DNA of 50,338 nucleotides from an uncultured Brachyspira sp. (GTDB lineage Bacteria; Spirochaetota; Brachyspiria; Brachyspirales; Brachyspiraceae): NCBI RefSeq assembly GCF_944390845.1, contig NZ_CALXRM010000018.1, positions 1 to 50,338 of the forward strand, read 5' to 3'. Shown piece by piece: positions 34,944 to 43,837 of this stretch (position 1 is its first letter; each line of letters starts with the position of its first letter). The notes under the pieces were generated by a model. It saw only the letters and a program-made list of their open reading frames with translations, ran no database searches and was not told where the DNA came from. The position numbers and the translations under genes were made by a program.

Positions 34944-36020
34944 ATGATAGATTATTTAAATAAAGAAACTTATAATTTTTATTTACCAGAAAATTTAATA
35001 GCTACAACTCCGAATTATGAAAGGGATCATTGTAAGTTAATGATATTAAATAAATCTACAGGAGAAATAGAGCATAAAATATTTTCAGATATAATCAATT
35101 ATTTAAAAAAAGATGATGTTTTAGTTCTCAATGACAGCAAGGTAATACCAGCTAGAATATATGCAAAGAAAAATACCGGCGGTAATGTTGAAATATTGCT
35201 TCTTAATAAATTCAATGATGATGAAAGTACTTGGGAATGTTTAATAAAAGGAAAAAACATAAAAGAGAAGGATATATTATATTTAGATTACAGCAATTTA
35301 GAGAATGTTGGAAATATTGAGGCAGTATTAGAAAAAGATAATATATCAACTAAATTAATAAAATTTTCTAAACCATTAACAAGTGAAATTTTAGATGCTA
35401 TAGGTAAAGTTCCGCTTCCTCCATATATTATTCAAAGCAGAAAAAAGAAAGGCGAGGAAGAATACAATGATAAAGACAAGGAATTTTATCAGAATGTATA
35501 TGCTAAAAACGAAGGAAGTATTGCTTCTCCTACATCAGGACTTCACTTTACTAAAGAGCTTTTAGAGAAAATAAAGTCTATGGGAATTACAGTTTGCTAT
35601 GTTACATTGCATGTTGGATTTTCTACTTTTAATCCTTTAAAAGAAGATGATTTACGTAATCATGTTATGCATGAAGAAAAATTTATAATACCGAAAGAAA
35701 GCTACGATATAATAATTAATGCCAAGAAAGAGGGTAGGAGAGTTGTATCATGCGGAACTACTGTTGCAAGAGTATTAGAAAGCGAATATGATAATTATGA
35801 TTTTAAAAGAATGGAAGGTTCTACTAATATATTTATTTATCCGCCTTATAAGTTTAAATGCGTTGATGCTTTAATTACTAATTTTCACACACCTCATTCT
35901 ACATTGCTTGCTATGGTTAGTGCTTTTGCCGGATATGATAATATAATGAATTCTTATAAGCTAGCTATAGAAAATAATTATAGATTTTTTTCTTACGGCG
36001 ACGCTATGTTTATGTATTAA
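34944..36020 (+). CDS. queA: tRNA queuosine ribosyltransferase-isomerase
   Basis: A 358-residue enzyme (QueA) that transfers and isomerises the ribosyl part of SAM onto preQ1 in tRNA to give epoxyqueuosine. Signatures are NFYLPENLIAT near the N-terminus, VLVLNDSKVIPAR-like DVLVLNDSKVIPARIYAKK, GSIASPTSGLHFTKELLEKI, VTLHVGFSTFNPL and TNFHTPHSTLLAMVSAFAGY. Length is usual. SAM comes from MetK at 27 kb. The downstream side is a pair of repeat elements. No other queuosine gene is in the window. Confidence 0.95.
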   Translation: MIDYLNKETYNFYLPENLIATTPNYERDHCKLMILNKSTGEIEHKIFSDIINYLKKDDVLVLNDSKVIPARIYAKKNTGGNVEILLLNKFNDDESTWECLIKGKNIKEKDILYLDYSNLENVGNIEAVLEKDNISTKLIKFSKPLTSEILDAIGKVPLPPYIIQSRKKKGEEEYNDKDKEFYQNVYAKNEGSIASPTSGLHFTKELLEKIKSMGITVCYVTLHVGFSTFNPLKEDDLRNHVMHEEKFIIPKESYDIIINAKKEGRRVVSCGTTVARVLESEYDNYDFKRMEGSTNIFIYPPYKFKCVDALITNFHTPHSTLLAMVSAFAGYDNIMNSYKLAIENNYRFFSYGDAMFMY

Positions 36021-36081
36021 TTTTTTATTTGCTATGATTATAAAATAATAATTAAGAAGTAAAAAAGTATAATTGTTTAGA

Positions 36082-36364
36082 TATACTGAAAATTTTTAAG
36101 TTTGTCAATTTTTTTATTGTTCTTTTTCCCGCCGCAAAAAGAACCAAAAAGTGCAAGTGTGAAATTAGTACTAAATCATACTAATTATGTTTTACATATA
36201 AGATAAACTACTAAATTTAAGCCAAAATGCAGTCTTTTTGCTTCTTTGGGTCACCACCGAGTAGGTGCCTAATCGGCAAAAGAAGTAGGGGTTCGGGGAC
36301 TAGTCCCCGAAAATAATAACAATATAAAAAATAAAATTGACAAAATATAATTGTTTAGGTATAT
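36082..36364 (+). repeat. TATAC-ended modular repeat, copy E
   Basis: Left end TATACTGAAAATTTTTAAG at 36082, right end at 36364. The left stem is GTTCTTTTT/AAAAAGAAC around CCCGCCGC (36119-36144), a perfect 9-bp stem. The shared block ATTAGTACTAAATCATACTA follows. The central stem is CTTCTTT (36241-36247)/AAAGAAG (36279-36285), and then the 20-bp palindrome (36292-36311). It is a clean, simple copy and the best reference for the family. A stray right end (TATAATTGTTTAG, 36068-36080) sits immediately before it, a trace of an earlier copy. Confidence 0.85.
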
Positions 36365-36714
36365 ACTGAAAATTTTGAAGTTTGTCAATTTTTTTATTCA
36401 ACTTTTTCCCGCCGCAAAAAGTTACAAAAAGTGCAAGTATGAAATTAGTATTAAATCATACTAAAATCGTTTTACATGTAAGATAATTTATTAAATTAAA
36501 GCCCAAATGTAGCCTTTCGCGAAGCGTATCCGATTTTGTCGAGGATATAGGTTCTTTGTGCACGCCACTCTAAAGGACTTCCTATGGTCGCAGGCACTCC
36601 CTACGGTCGCAAAAGAAGTGGGGGCTGCACTCTGTGTACTTCGTAAGAGCAAAGCCTGCAGATATTTAAAATTTAAAAAAATTATTTCTGACAAAATATA
36701 GTTGTTTAGGTATA
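36362..36714 (+). repeat. TATAC-ended modular repeat, copy F
   Basis: It begins with the TATAC that closes copy E (the two share about 3 bases) and ends TTGTTTAGGTATA at about 36714. The left stem is AACTTTTT/AAAAAGTT around CCCGCCGC (36399-36424), differing from E's stem but still paired. The interior holds TTTCGCGAAGCGTATCCGA, TATAGGTTCTTTGTG and repeated GGCACTCCCTACGGTCGC / GGACTTCCTATGGTCGC modules. The remaining bases to 36836 are AT-rich without a recognisable feature. Confidence 0.85.
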
Positions 36715-36836
36715 TATTAATTTTGTGATTTATTAGAAAAATTAAGTATAAATAAATATATAAAAAAATAATAACAAATAAAAACAATAAAGTTTTAATA
36801 AATTGCTTTTATTTGTTATTTTTAAGATGTTATTAA

Positions 36837-38720
36837 TTATGGTGTTACTATATTAAACCAGTATTCAAAATTATCAAAATAAGATAAAAACTCATTAAAT
36901 GTTTCTTTATTGTTAATATTTAAATCATCAGCCTTTTTAGTAAATAATGCCTTTTTAAAGTCTGACATATTAATATCTATTGTATAGTCAGTATTTTCAT
37001 TATTATATTTTTTATATTTTAATACAGAGTTTTCTATTTTTACAAGATATTTATTATCATCTGTAATATTAAAAAGTACTGATATATTTTTATCTTTTAC
37101 TTTATCAGGATTCAAAGCAACAGATATATATTCAAACATATTTTCTGCAGATAATGCATTTATCATATCCAATGATGTAGTTTGAGGAGCCTTCATATTT
37201 TGATCTATATCATTTCTAAGTTCATAGGCACCAGTAAGTAAATAAGCCCTCCAAACAGCAGATTCGCTTTGATATCCTAATTGTTCCATAGCATCTGCAC
37301 TGAGTCTTCTTGCATTTTCATTATTAGGATTAGCAAATATTACATTATTGAGTACTTCAACAACCCATCTGTAATCTCCTTCATCATAAGATTTTTTAGC
37401 CATTTTTATGATATTATCTTCTCCGCCCATAAACTCAACATATCTTTTTGCTGATTCTTCAGGAGGAAGTTTATATAAATTAACAGGATTACCGTCCCAC
37501 CAAGCACCGAAATAAAAATCATAAACAGCTTTTACATCATGATTTACAGAACCGTAATAACCTCTGTTATAAAATTCTTTTGCTAAATTATCTGGGATTT
37601 GTATTTTTTCTGCTATCTCTATAGGAGTATATCCCATATTAGCAAGCCTTAAAGTTTGATCATGAATGTATTTATATAAATCTCCATGCTTATTTAGAAA
37701 ATCATCTATATTGCTTTGTTCCCATATAGGCCAATGACGCGAACCGAATAATACATCAGTTCTGTTTTTTAAGAATTCTTTTGATTTCTCTATAGCCTTA
37801 GCCCATACAATAGAATCTCTTGTCTTTGCTCCTCTTAATGTTGATAAATTATGAAGTGTATGATTCATTACTTCAGCACTTGATGCAGCTCTGTATTTTG
37901 GTATATAAATCATAAACTCTGCAGGTGCTTCTGTATTTTGTGCCATTAAAAATTGAAATTCTATTCCATCGATTGTGAATGATTCATAATCTTTAGATAT
38001 TATTTTGTTTGGTTTTATAATGCCTGGAGTTCCAGTTGCTACTAATTTACCAAGTCCGGCATCAACAGTACCTTTTTCATCTTTTGGTAAAAGTCCTCCG
38101 TACATATAAGAAGAGCGTCTGCTCATAGCATTGCCTGCTAAAAGATTTTCTGATACAGCTTCTTCAAAAAATCCTTCAGGTGCCACAATAGGTATATTAT
38201 TGTTTTCTATGATTCCTCTTATTCCTCCGAAATGATCAACATGTGAATGTGTAAATATTACTCCAGTTATCGGAGCATTTCCTTTATTCTTTCTAAATAA
38301 TTCTATTGCTTTAGATGCTGATTCTTTTGTTGTTAACACATCTATTACAATCCAGCCTGTATCGCCTCTTACAAATGTTATATTGGCTAAATCAAAACCT
38401 CTTACCTGATATATATCCGGAGTTACTTCAAATAATCCTGATATATTATTTAATTGAGCTTGCCTCCATAATGAAGGATTAACAGTATTCGGTGCAGACT
38501 GATTTGATATGAAAGGAAAAGAAACGTTTCCGTCTGAAGTTTCTATGAATCCTCTGCTTGCATTTTCAAAATCAGTATTGTCATTAAACGGCAAATAGTT
38601 TTTTAATTTTTCATTTTCTTTTTTAGTGTATTTTGTTGCTTCTTTTCTTTCTGAATTGAAATTATTAGAAGAACAGGATATTAAAAAAATACAAATTATT
38701 GAAGTTAATATTTTATTCAT
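36837..38720 (-). CDS. Alkylsulfatase lipoprotein (SdsA-type) 1
   Basis: A 627-residue metallo-beta-lactamase-fold alkylsulfatase that cleaves sulfate from primary alkyl sulfates. The signal MNKILTSIICIFLISC has a lipobox (Cys16), so it is secreted and lipid-anchored. The zinc site is THSHVDHFGG (His158, His160, Asp162, His163). Family blocks follow: EVMNHTLHNLSTLRGAKTRD, SRHWPIW, HDQTLRLANMGYTPIEIAEK, and FYFGAWWDGNP before the C-terminal SCP2-like domain. GGAG precedes the ATG. It is the second gene after the promoter at 40.7 kb, 56 bp beyond its close paralogue, and probably belongs to the same TetR-controlled operon. Confidence 0.9.
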   Translation of the reverse strand: MNKILTSIICIFLISCSSNNFNSERKEATKYTKKENEKLKNYLPFNDNTDFENASRGFIETSDGNVSFPFISNQSAPNTVNPSLWRQAQLNNISGLFEVTPDIYQVRGFDLANITFVRGDTGWIVIDVLTTKESASKAIELFRKNKGNAPITGVIFTHSHVDHFGGIRGIIENNNIPIVAPEGFFEEAVSENLLAGNAMSRRSSYMYGGLLPKDEKGTVDAGLGKLVATGTPGIIKPNKIISKDYESFTIDGIEFQFLMAQNTEAPAEFMIYIPKYRAASSAEVMNHTLHNLSTLRGAKTRDSIVWAKAIEKSKEFLKNRTDVLFGSRHWPIWEQSNIDDFLNKHGDLYKYIHDQTLRLANMGYTPIEIAEKIQIPDNLAKEFYNRGYYGSVNHDVKAVYDFYFGAWWDGNPVNLYKLPPEESAKRYVEFMGGEDNIIKMAKKSYDEGDYRWVVEVLNNVIFANPNNENARRLSADAMEQLGYQSESAVWRAYLLTGAYELRNDIDQNMKAPQTTSLDMINALSAENMFEYISVALNPDKVKDKNISVLFNITDDNKYLVKIENSVLKYKKYNNENTDYTIDINMSDFKKALFTKKADDLNINNKETFNEFLSYFDNFEYWFNIVTP

Positions 38721-38775
38721 TCGTTATCTCCTTTTATTTATTTTATTTGAAATTTTTTTATATTATAAAATTTGA

Positions 38776-40659
38776 TTATGGAGTTACTACACCAAACCAA
38801 AATTTAGGCATATCAAATGATGATAGAAAATCATTAAATTTTTCTTTATCGTTTATATCTAAATTATTAATATTTTTTGTAAATAATACTTTTTTGAAAT
38901 TATTGATGTCTGTATTTATTTGTATATCAGTTTCTTCACCATTATAATTTTTATATTTTAATACAGAATTTTCTATTTTTATTAAATATTTATTTTCATC
39001 TGATAGATTTAAATATATGCTTATATCTTTTGTCTTATCCGGATTTAATGAAACAGATAAATAATCTAAAACTTTATATATAGGCAGGCTATTTATAATA
39101 TCTTTAGAATCTGTTTTTTGAATTTGTCTGTTTTCATCTATACCATTTCTAAGCTCATAAGCACCAGTAAGTAAATAAGCTCTCCAAACAGCAGATTCAC
39201 TTTGATATCCAAGCTGTTCCATAGCATCGGCACTGAGTCTTCTTGCTTCTATATTATTAGGATTGGCAAAAACAACATGATTTAGTACTTCAACAACCCA
39301 TCTGTATTCACCTTTATCATAATATTTTTTAGCCATTTTTATGATATTATTTTCTCCGCCCATAAACTCAACATATCTTTTTGCTGACTCTTCAGGAGGA
39401 AGCTTATATAAATTAGCAGGATTTCCGTCCCACCAAGCACCGAAATAAAAATCATAAACAGCTTTTACATTATGATTAACAGTACCATAATAATTTCTAT
39501 TATAAAACTCTTTAGATAAACTGTCTGGTATTTGTATTTTTTCTGCTATCTCTAATGGTGTATATCCCATATTAGCAAGCCTCAAAGTTTGATCATGAAT
39601 ATATTTGTATATATCAGACTGCTTTGTTAAAAATACTTGAATATTTTCATCTCCCCATATAGGCCAAGTATGAGATCCGAATAATACTTCGGTTCTGCCT
39701 GATAAAAATTCTTTTGATTTTGATATAACATCAGACCATAGAATTGCCTCTCTTGTTTTAGCACCTCTCAAAGTTGATAAATTATGTAATGAATGATTCA
39801 TCACATCTCCTCCTGAAGCTGCTTTGTATTTTGGTATATAAACAATGAATTCGGAAGGAGCTTCAGTATTTTGTGCCATTAAAAATTCAAATTCTATTCC
39901 GTCAATAGTGTATGATTCATAATCTTTTGAAATAACTTTTGTAGGCTTTATTATGCTTGCTTCTCCTCCAGCAACCTTTTTACCGAATCCTATATCAACA
40001 TTTCCTTTTTCATCTTCTTCAAGTAAATTTCCATACATATATAATGCTCTTCTTCCCATTACATTTCCAGCTAGAAGATTTTCAGATATTGCCTCTTCAA
40101 AGAATCCTTCAGGTGCTATTATTGGTATATTTTTATTTTCATCTGTAATTACAGCTTTTATTCCGCCGAAATGATCTATATGCGAATGAGTAAATATTAT
40201 GCCTGTTATAGGATCATCACCGAAATTCTTTCTGAAAAGTTTTAATGCCTTTTCTGCAGATTCCTTTACAGTTAATGGATCCATTACTATCCAGCCTGTA
40301 TTTCCTTTTATAAAAGTCATATTGGCAATATAAAAAGCTCTTATTTGGTATATGCCTTCTGTTACTTCAAATAATCCGGATATATTATTTAATTGAGCTT
40401 GTCTCCATAAAGAAGGATTAACAGTATCTGGGGCAGACTGATTGGATATAAAAGGAAATGATATATTATCTTCTGAAGTTTCTATAAATCCTCTTTTAGC
40501 ATTTTCAAAATCAGTATTGTCATTAAATGGCAAATAGTTTTTTAATTTTTCATTTTCTTTTTTGGTATATTCTGTGGCTTCTTTTCTTTCTGAATTGAAA
40601 TTATTAGAAGAACAGGATATTAAAAAAATACAAAGTATTGAAGTTAATATTTTATTCAT
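38776..40659 (-). CDS. Alkylsulfatase lipoprotein (SdsA-type) 2
   Basis: A 627-residue close paralogue of the next gene on this strand. The ATG at 40659 is chosen because AAGGAG stands 8 bases upstream; an earlier ATG at 40695 has no such site. The lipobox is FLISC (Cys16) and the zinc site THSHIDHFGG sits as in the first copy. SCP2-like C-terminal domain present. Differences are spread over the whole length, denser in the final 100 residues, which indicates an old duplication rather than a recent one. It is the first gene behind the operator region. Confidence 0.9.
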   Translation of the reverse strand: MNKILTSILCIFLISCSSNNFNSERKEATEYTKKENEKLKNYLPFNDNTDFENAKRGFIETSEDNISFPFISNQSAPDTVNPSLWRQAQLNNISGLFEVTEGIYQIRAFYIANMTFIKGNTGWIVMDPLTVKESAEKALKLFRKNFGDDPITGIIFTHSHIDHFGGIKAVITDENKNIPIIAPEGFFEEAISENLLAGNVMGRRALYMYGNLLEEDEKGNVDIGFGKKVAGGEASIIKPTKVISKDYESYTIDGIEFEFLMAQNTEAPSEFIVYIPKYKAASGGDVMNHSLHNLSTLRGAKTREAILWSDVISKSKEFLSGRTEVLFGSHTWPIWGDENIQVFLTKQSDIYKYIHDQTLRLANMGYTPLEIAEKIQIPDSLSKEFYNRNYYGTVNHNVKAVYDFYFGAWWDGNPANLYKLPPEESAKRYVEFMGGENNIIKMAKKYYDKGEYRWVVEVLNHVVFANPNNIEARRLSADAMEQLGYQSESAVWRAYLLTGAYELRNGIDENRQIQKTDSKDIINSLPIYKVLDYLSVSLNPDKTKDISIYLNLSDENKYLIKIENSVLKYKNYNGEETDIQINTDINNFKKVLFTKNINNLDINDKEKFNDFLSSFDMPKFWFGVVTP

Positions 40660-40681
40660 CAAATTCACTCCTTGTTTGTTA

Positions 40682-40721
40682 TAGAATAAATTCATTGAAT
40701 TAATTCATTGAATTAATTCTA
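40682..40721. promoter_or_regulatory. Probable TetR operator between sulfatase and tetR genes
   Basis: Two 13-bp direct repeats TTCATTGAATTAA (40691-40703, 40704-40716) lie inside an inverted pair TAGAATAAATTC (40682-40693) and GAATTAATTCTA (40710-40721). It overlaps the -10 of the sulfatase promoter and the region just after it, the normal place for repression. Confidence 0.6.
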
Positions 40722-40743
40722 TTATATAATTGCAATTTGTCAA
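40716..40743 (-). promoter_or_regulatory. Promoter of the sulfatase operon
   Basis: On the minus strand TTGACA (40738-40743), 16-bp spacer, TAGAAT (40716-40721). It overlaps the operator. Confidence 0.6.
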
Positions 40744-40758
40744 GTTATTTGTTATAAT
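40730..40758 (+). promoter_or_regulatory. Promoter of tetR (predicts leaderless mRNA)
   Basis: TTGCAA (40730-40735), 17-bp spacer, TATAAT (40753-40758). The ATG at 40765 is 7 bases after the -10, where the start of transcription is expected. It overlaps the divergent sulfatase promoter. Confidence 0.55.
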
Positions 40759-40764
40759 TCTTTT

Positions 40765-41370
40765 ATGAAAAATATGGAAAAAGTAACAAGAAAAGAACAA
40801 GCAGAGCAAACAAAGAAAAAAATAGTAGAAACTACTATAAATTTATTGAAAGAACATTCATTAAATGATCTTCAAATCAAAGATATTTGCACTAATGCTG
40901 GTATATCTATAGGAAATTTTTATCATTATTTCACTAATAAGCAGGAAATAATAGTTTATATTTTTTCTACAAATGCTGAAGTATATAAAGAAAAAATATT
41001 ATCAAGGGAAAAAACTAATTCATATAAAGATATATTATATGCTTTTAAAGAATTTTCTAAATTAGTTGATGAATTAGGCGGGGATTTAATACTTGAAATA
41101 TTCAATTATAGTATTATGAATAGGAATAATGCTTTATTATCAAAAGATGCTTTTTTTTATAATCATATTTTATCTTTAGTTGATTCATTAAAAAAATCGA
41201 ATTTAGTTATATATGATGACAGTGCAGAGGCTATAACTAAAAGGCTTATAGTGTTTTTCAGAGGATTTTTTTATGAATGGGCTTTATCAAACAGCAATTT
41301 CAATCTTGTTAAAGAAACTGAAAAAGAGATGAAATTATATTTATCTTTATTTGTAAAAATAGATCATTAA
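40765..41370 (+). CDS. TetR-family transcriptional regulator
   Basis: A 201-residue repressor. The N-terminal helix-turn-helix is intact (about residues 36-60, IKDICTNAGISIGNFYHYFT then NKQEII). The C-terminal 130 residues form the helical ligand/dimer domain, no closer family seen. It is divergent from the two sulfatases with a shared operator, so it very likely represses them and itself until an alkyl or sulfated ligand is present; the ligand is inferred. No ribosome binding site precedes the ATG, and the promoter position predicts a leaderless transcript. Confidence 0.88.
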   Translation: MKNMEKVTRKEQAEQTKKKIVETTINLLKEHSLNDLQIKDICTNAGISIGNFYHYFTNKQEIIVYIFSTNAEVYKEKILSREKTNSYKDILYAFKEFSKLVDELGGDLILEIFNYSIMNRNNALLSKDAFFYNHILSLVDSLKKSNLVIYDDSAEAITKRLIVFFRGFFYEWALSNSNFNLVKETEKEMKLYLSLFVKIDH

Positions 41371-41386
41371 TTTATTATTATTGCTA

Positions 41387-41447
41387 ATAAAAATTGTTTT
41401 CTATAAGACTCTGCTAAGTAAACTTGTTAGAGGTTCACAATTTTTAT
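41387..41447. terminator. Long hairpin between tetR and dipeptidase genes
   Basis: Outer arms ATAAAAATTGT (41387-41397) and ACAATTTTTAT (41437-41447), with an inner imperfect arm CTCTGCTAAG / CTTGTTAGAG around TAAA. It lies between converging genes and likely terminates both, but lacks a classic GC-rich stem. Confidence 0.5.
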
Positions 41448-41475
41448 AATTATCTTTATAATATTTAGAAATCCA

Positions 41476-42429
41476 TTATTTAATAATTTCTTTTATTATT
41501 CTATGGAAATTTTTATATTCAATCTTTTCTATTTCTTCGCTATTGAAACCAGCTTCTTTCAATTTTACTATAATATCATAAGATTTGGAGGCATTTTCTA
41601 AGCCTTTTACAGCAGGAGGAACTTCCTCATCTTCAAAATATTCATTATAATCAAAACCAAGCCCTATATGATCTATTCCTATTTTATCGGCTATGTATTT
41701 TATATGATCTACAGCTCTATTTAAAGTCTGTTTATCTGTGTTTTCATCTGTAAAATCTTTGTATGAATTATATCCAATAACGCCGTTTACATCTCTTATG
41801 GCTCTTAATTGTTCATCGGTAAGATTTCTCATGCTATTGCATAAGGCTCTGGCATTAGAATGGGAAGCTATAATAGGTGCAGAAGTAATATCCATAATAT
41901 CAAAGAATGATTTATCATTGAGATGGGATACATCAACTATCATTCCTTTTTCCTGCATCTTTTTTACAGCCTTTTTTCCTAATGGAGTTAATCCTCTGTT
42001 TGAATCTCCTCTAGCTCCTGTTGCAAGTTTATTTTCTTCATTCCAAGTAAGACTTGCATGTCTTGCACCAAATTCATAATATTCATCTAATAAATTAATA
42101 TTATCATCGATAGATATAAGTCCTTCAAAACCTATAAAAATATATAATTTATTTTCTTTTTGTGCTTTTATTATATCATCATAGCTTTTTGCTATTAATA
42201 TTACATCGTCAATGTATTCTAATTCTTTTTTTATTGCATCTTGTATTTCTCTTACTCTTTCCAATGCTCTATTATAGTTTTTAGGTTCAGTCCATATAAC
42301 AAATATTGAACCGCCTATTTTACCTTTTATTAAATTATCATAATGATATTTTTTTATTATATTATTTTCACCTTTAGAACTTTTTACAGCTACATCTGTC
42401 CATATATCTGAGTGGGCATCGAAAATCAT
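41476..42429 (-). CDS. Membrane dipeptidase (peptidase M19)
   Basis: A 317-residue zinc dipeptidase of the renal dipeptidase family. Metal-site signatures are DAHSDIW at residues 3-9 (His-x-Asp), the bridging Glu in FIGFEGL, the His in VDVSHLND and the His in IIASHSNAR; GIDHIGLGFDYN near residue 255 holds the last catalytic Asp. No signal peptide is visible, so it acts in the cytoplasm or is released otherwise. It follows the four membrane proteins on the same strand with a 15-bp gap, which suggests that they import dipeptides or dipeptide-derived compounds that it cleaves. That link is inference. Confidence 0.9.
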   Translation of the reverse strand: MIFDAHSDIWTDVAVKSSKGENNIIKKYHYDNLIKGKIGGSIFVIWTEPKNYNRALERVREIQDAIKKELEYIDDVILIAKSYDDIIKAQKENKLYIFIGFEGLISIDDNINLLDEYYEFGARHASLTWNEENKLATGARGDSNRGLTPLGKKAVKKMQEKGMIVDVSHLNDKSFFDIMDITSAPIIASHSNARALCNSMRNLTDEQLRAIRDVNGVIGYNSYKDFTDENTDKQTLNRAVDHIKYIADKIGIDHIGLGFDYNEYFEDEEVPPAVKGLENASKSYDIIVKLKEAGFNSEEIEKIEYKNFHRIIKEIIK

Positions 42430-42444
42430 TATTATTTACCTCTT

Positions 42445-43026
42445 TTATTCTTGCACTTTAGTTTCAGGGCTATTTTCTATATGCAGGTATTTATTAAAGA
42501 AATGAACCTTCTTTAATAAAATATATACAATAATACAGGATAATACTTTATCAAATATATTAGAAAACATTCTTGCAATAAATGAAGCTTCAATTATATT
42601 TATACCTTTATCCATTAAAGATGTAACGAAATTATCTATAGTACCGCCGCTGAAACCTTCTGTTAATATTATAGATATAGGAACTCCCATTATTGGCGAC
42701 ATTATTCCTATAATTAAGCCTACAATTATTGCAGATATTATATTAAATTTAAACTTTTTAGCTATAACCCCCACTATAAGGCCTATAAATGCATTGATTA
42801 TGCTAAAATATAAATGTGAATCGCTTAAAAAAGATATAAGTATATTACTTATAATACCAACCATAGCACCATAAACAGGTCCTAGTATAACAGCAGTGAG
42901 TACAGTTCCGGTAGAATCCATAAATAAAAATGGTACATTTAAAACTAATACTATAAATGCTAAAACAAAATTAATGATAACACTTATTAATACAATTAAT
43001 AAGTTGTATTTTAAATTATTATCCAT
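42445..43026 (-). CDS. ECF S-component-like membrane protein 4
   Basis: A 193-residue integral membrane protein with about five or six hydrophobic helices. The conserved N-terminal block is PFLFMDSTGTVLTAVILGP, then VYGAMVGIISNIL, as in its three upstream paralogues. This pattern (Asp-Ser-x-Gly-Thr followed by LGPxYGAxVG) resembles substrate-binding S components of energy-coupling-factor transporters. The soluble tail KYLHIENSPETKVQE is longer than in the others. It is the last of four, directly before the dipeptidase. No ECF ATPase or T component is in the window, so a shared module elsewhere would be needed. Confidence 0.6.
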   Translation of the reverse strand: MDNNLKYNLLIVLISVIINFVLAFIVLVLNVPFLFMDSTGTVLTAVILGPVYGAMVGIISNILISFLSDSHLYFSIINAFIGLIVGVIAKKFKFNIISAIIVGLIIGIMSPIMGVPISIILTEGFSGGTIDNFVTSLMDKGINIIEASFIARMFSNIFDKVLSCIIVYILLKKVHFFNKYLHIENSPETKVQE

Positions 43027-43140
43027 AAATATCTACCATAAATAATCTCTTATTCTATAATATGCAACGATAAACCTTATTTTTCAATAGCTTTTTATTT
43101 ATATAATTGTCTATTTTATTATAAAATTATGAAAATTATA

Positions 43141-43701
43141 TTATTTATGATTATTTTTTTTATTTAAAAAAGGTATTGATTTTATTGATATAGATACAAG
43201 TAAAGAAGACAATATTTTATCCAGCATAGAACTTGATATTGTACTTATAGTTATTGATATTAAAAGGCTTTTTCCGCTATTATTTAGTACTTGAACAAAA
43301 TTGTCTATTGGCTTATTGGTAACACCTTTAGCCAAAATAATTGATATTGGTATTGCTACCATGCTTGAAATTATACCTATAACTATTCCTGAAATAATTG
43401 AAACTTTTATATTTGAAAAATCATATTTTTTAGCTATTACTCCTGCAGTTATACCTATAACCACATTAACTATGGCAAAATGCAGATTGACATATTCTAT
43501 AGTCATAGAAAGTAAAAAATTAGTTGCTATTCCTACAATGGAACCATATATAGGCCCTAATACTACAGCAATTAGAATAGTTCCTACAGAATCCATAAAT
43601 AAAAATGGTATTTTAAATAGTATGATTAAATGTCCTAATATAGTATTGATAAAAATACCGAGAAGCATCATACTAATATTATCTATAATTTTTTTCTCCA
43701 T
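43141..43701 (-). CDS. ECF S-component-like membrane protein 3
   Basis: A 186-residue paralogue with the block PFLFMDSVGTILIAVVLGP and IYGSIVGIATNF. The start at 43701 (MEKKIIDNIS) is chosen to match the other paralogues; an in-frame ATG at 43728 adds nine residues, and the GGAGG site between them is too far from the first ATG, so the start is uncertain. Five or six helices. A positively charged end (NKKNNHK) is cytoplasmic. 114 bp separate it from the next gene on the same strand, the longest gap in the group. Confidence 0.58.
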   Translation of the reverse strand: MEKKIIDNISMMLLGIFINTILGHLIILFKIPFLFMDSVGTILIAVVLGPIYGSIVGIATNFLLSMTIEYVNLHFAIVNVVIGITAGVIAKKYDFSNIKVSIISGIVIGIISSMVAIPISIILAKGVTNKPIDNFVQVLNNSGKSLLISITISTISSSMLDKILSSLLVSISIKSIPFLNKKNNHK

Positions 43702-43837
43702 AAAACTACAAATAGCCTCCAAAGACATTCAATATATCATCATGTAAATATCATATATAGAAAATAAATAATTTTCAATATATAATACTTATATAACTAT
43801 TTTAAATTTTTCGGAATATAAAGATATTTTTATAAAA

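Noticed and set aside
36491-36787. 98-codon minus-strand frame across repeat copy F
   Set aside because: Same repeat-derived peptide as in copy A; its N-terminal part is just translated AT-rich spacer.
43301-43747. 148-codon plus-strand frame
   Set aside because: It is the antisense shadow of the membrane protein gene at 43141-43701; a similar shadow lies opposite the paralogue at 43838.
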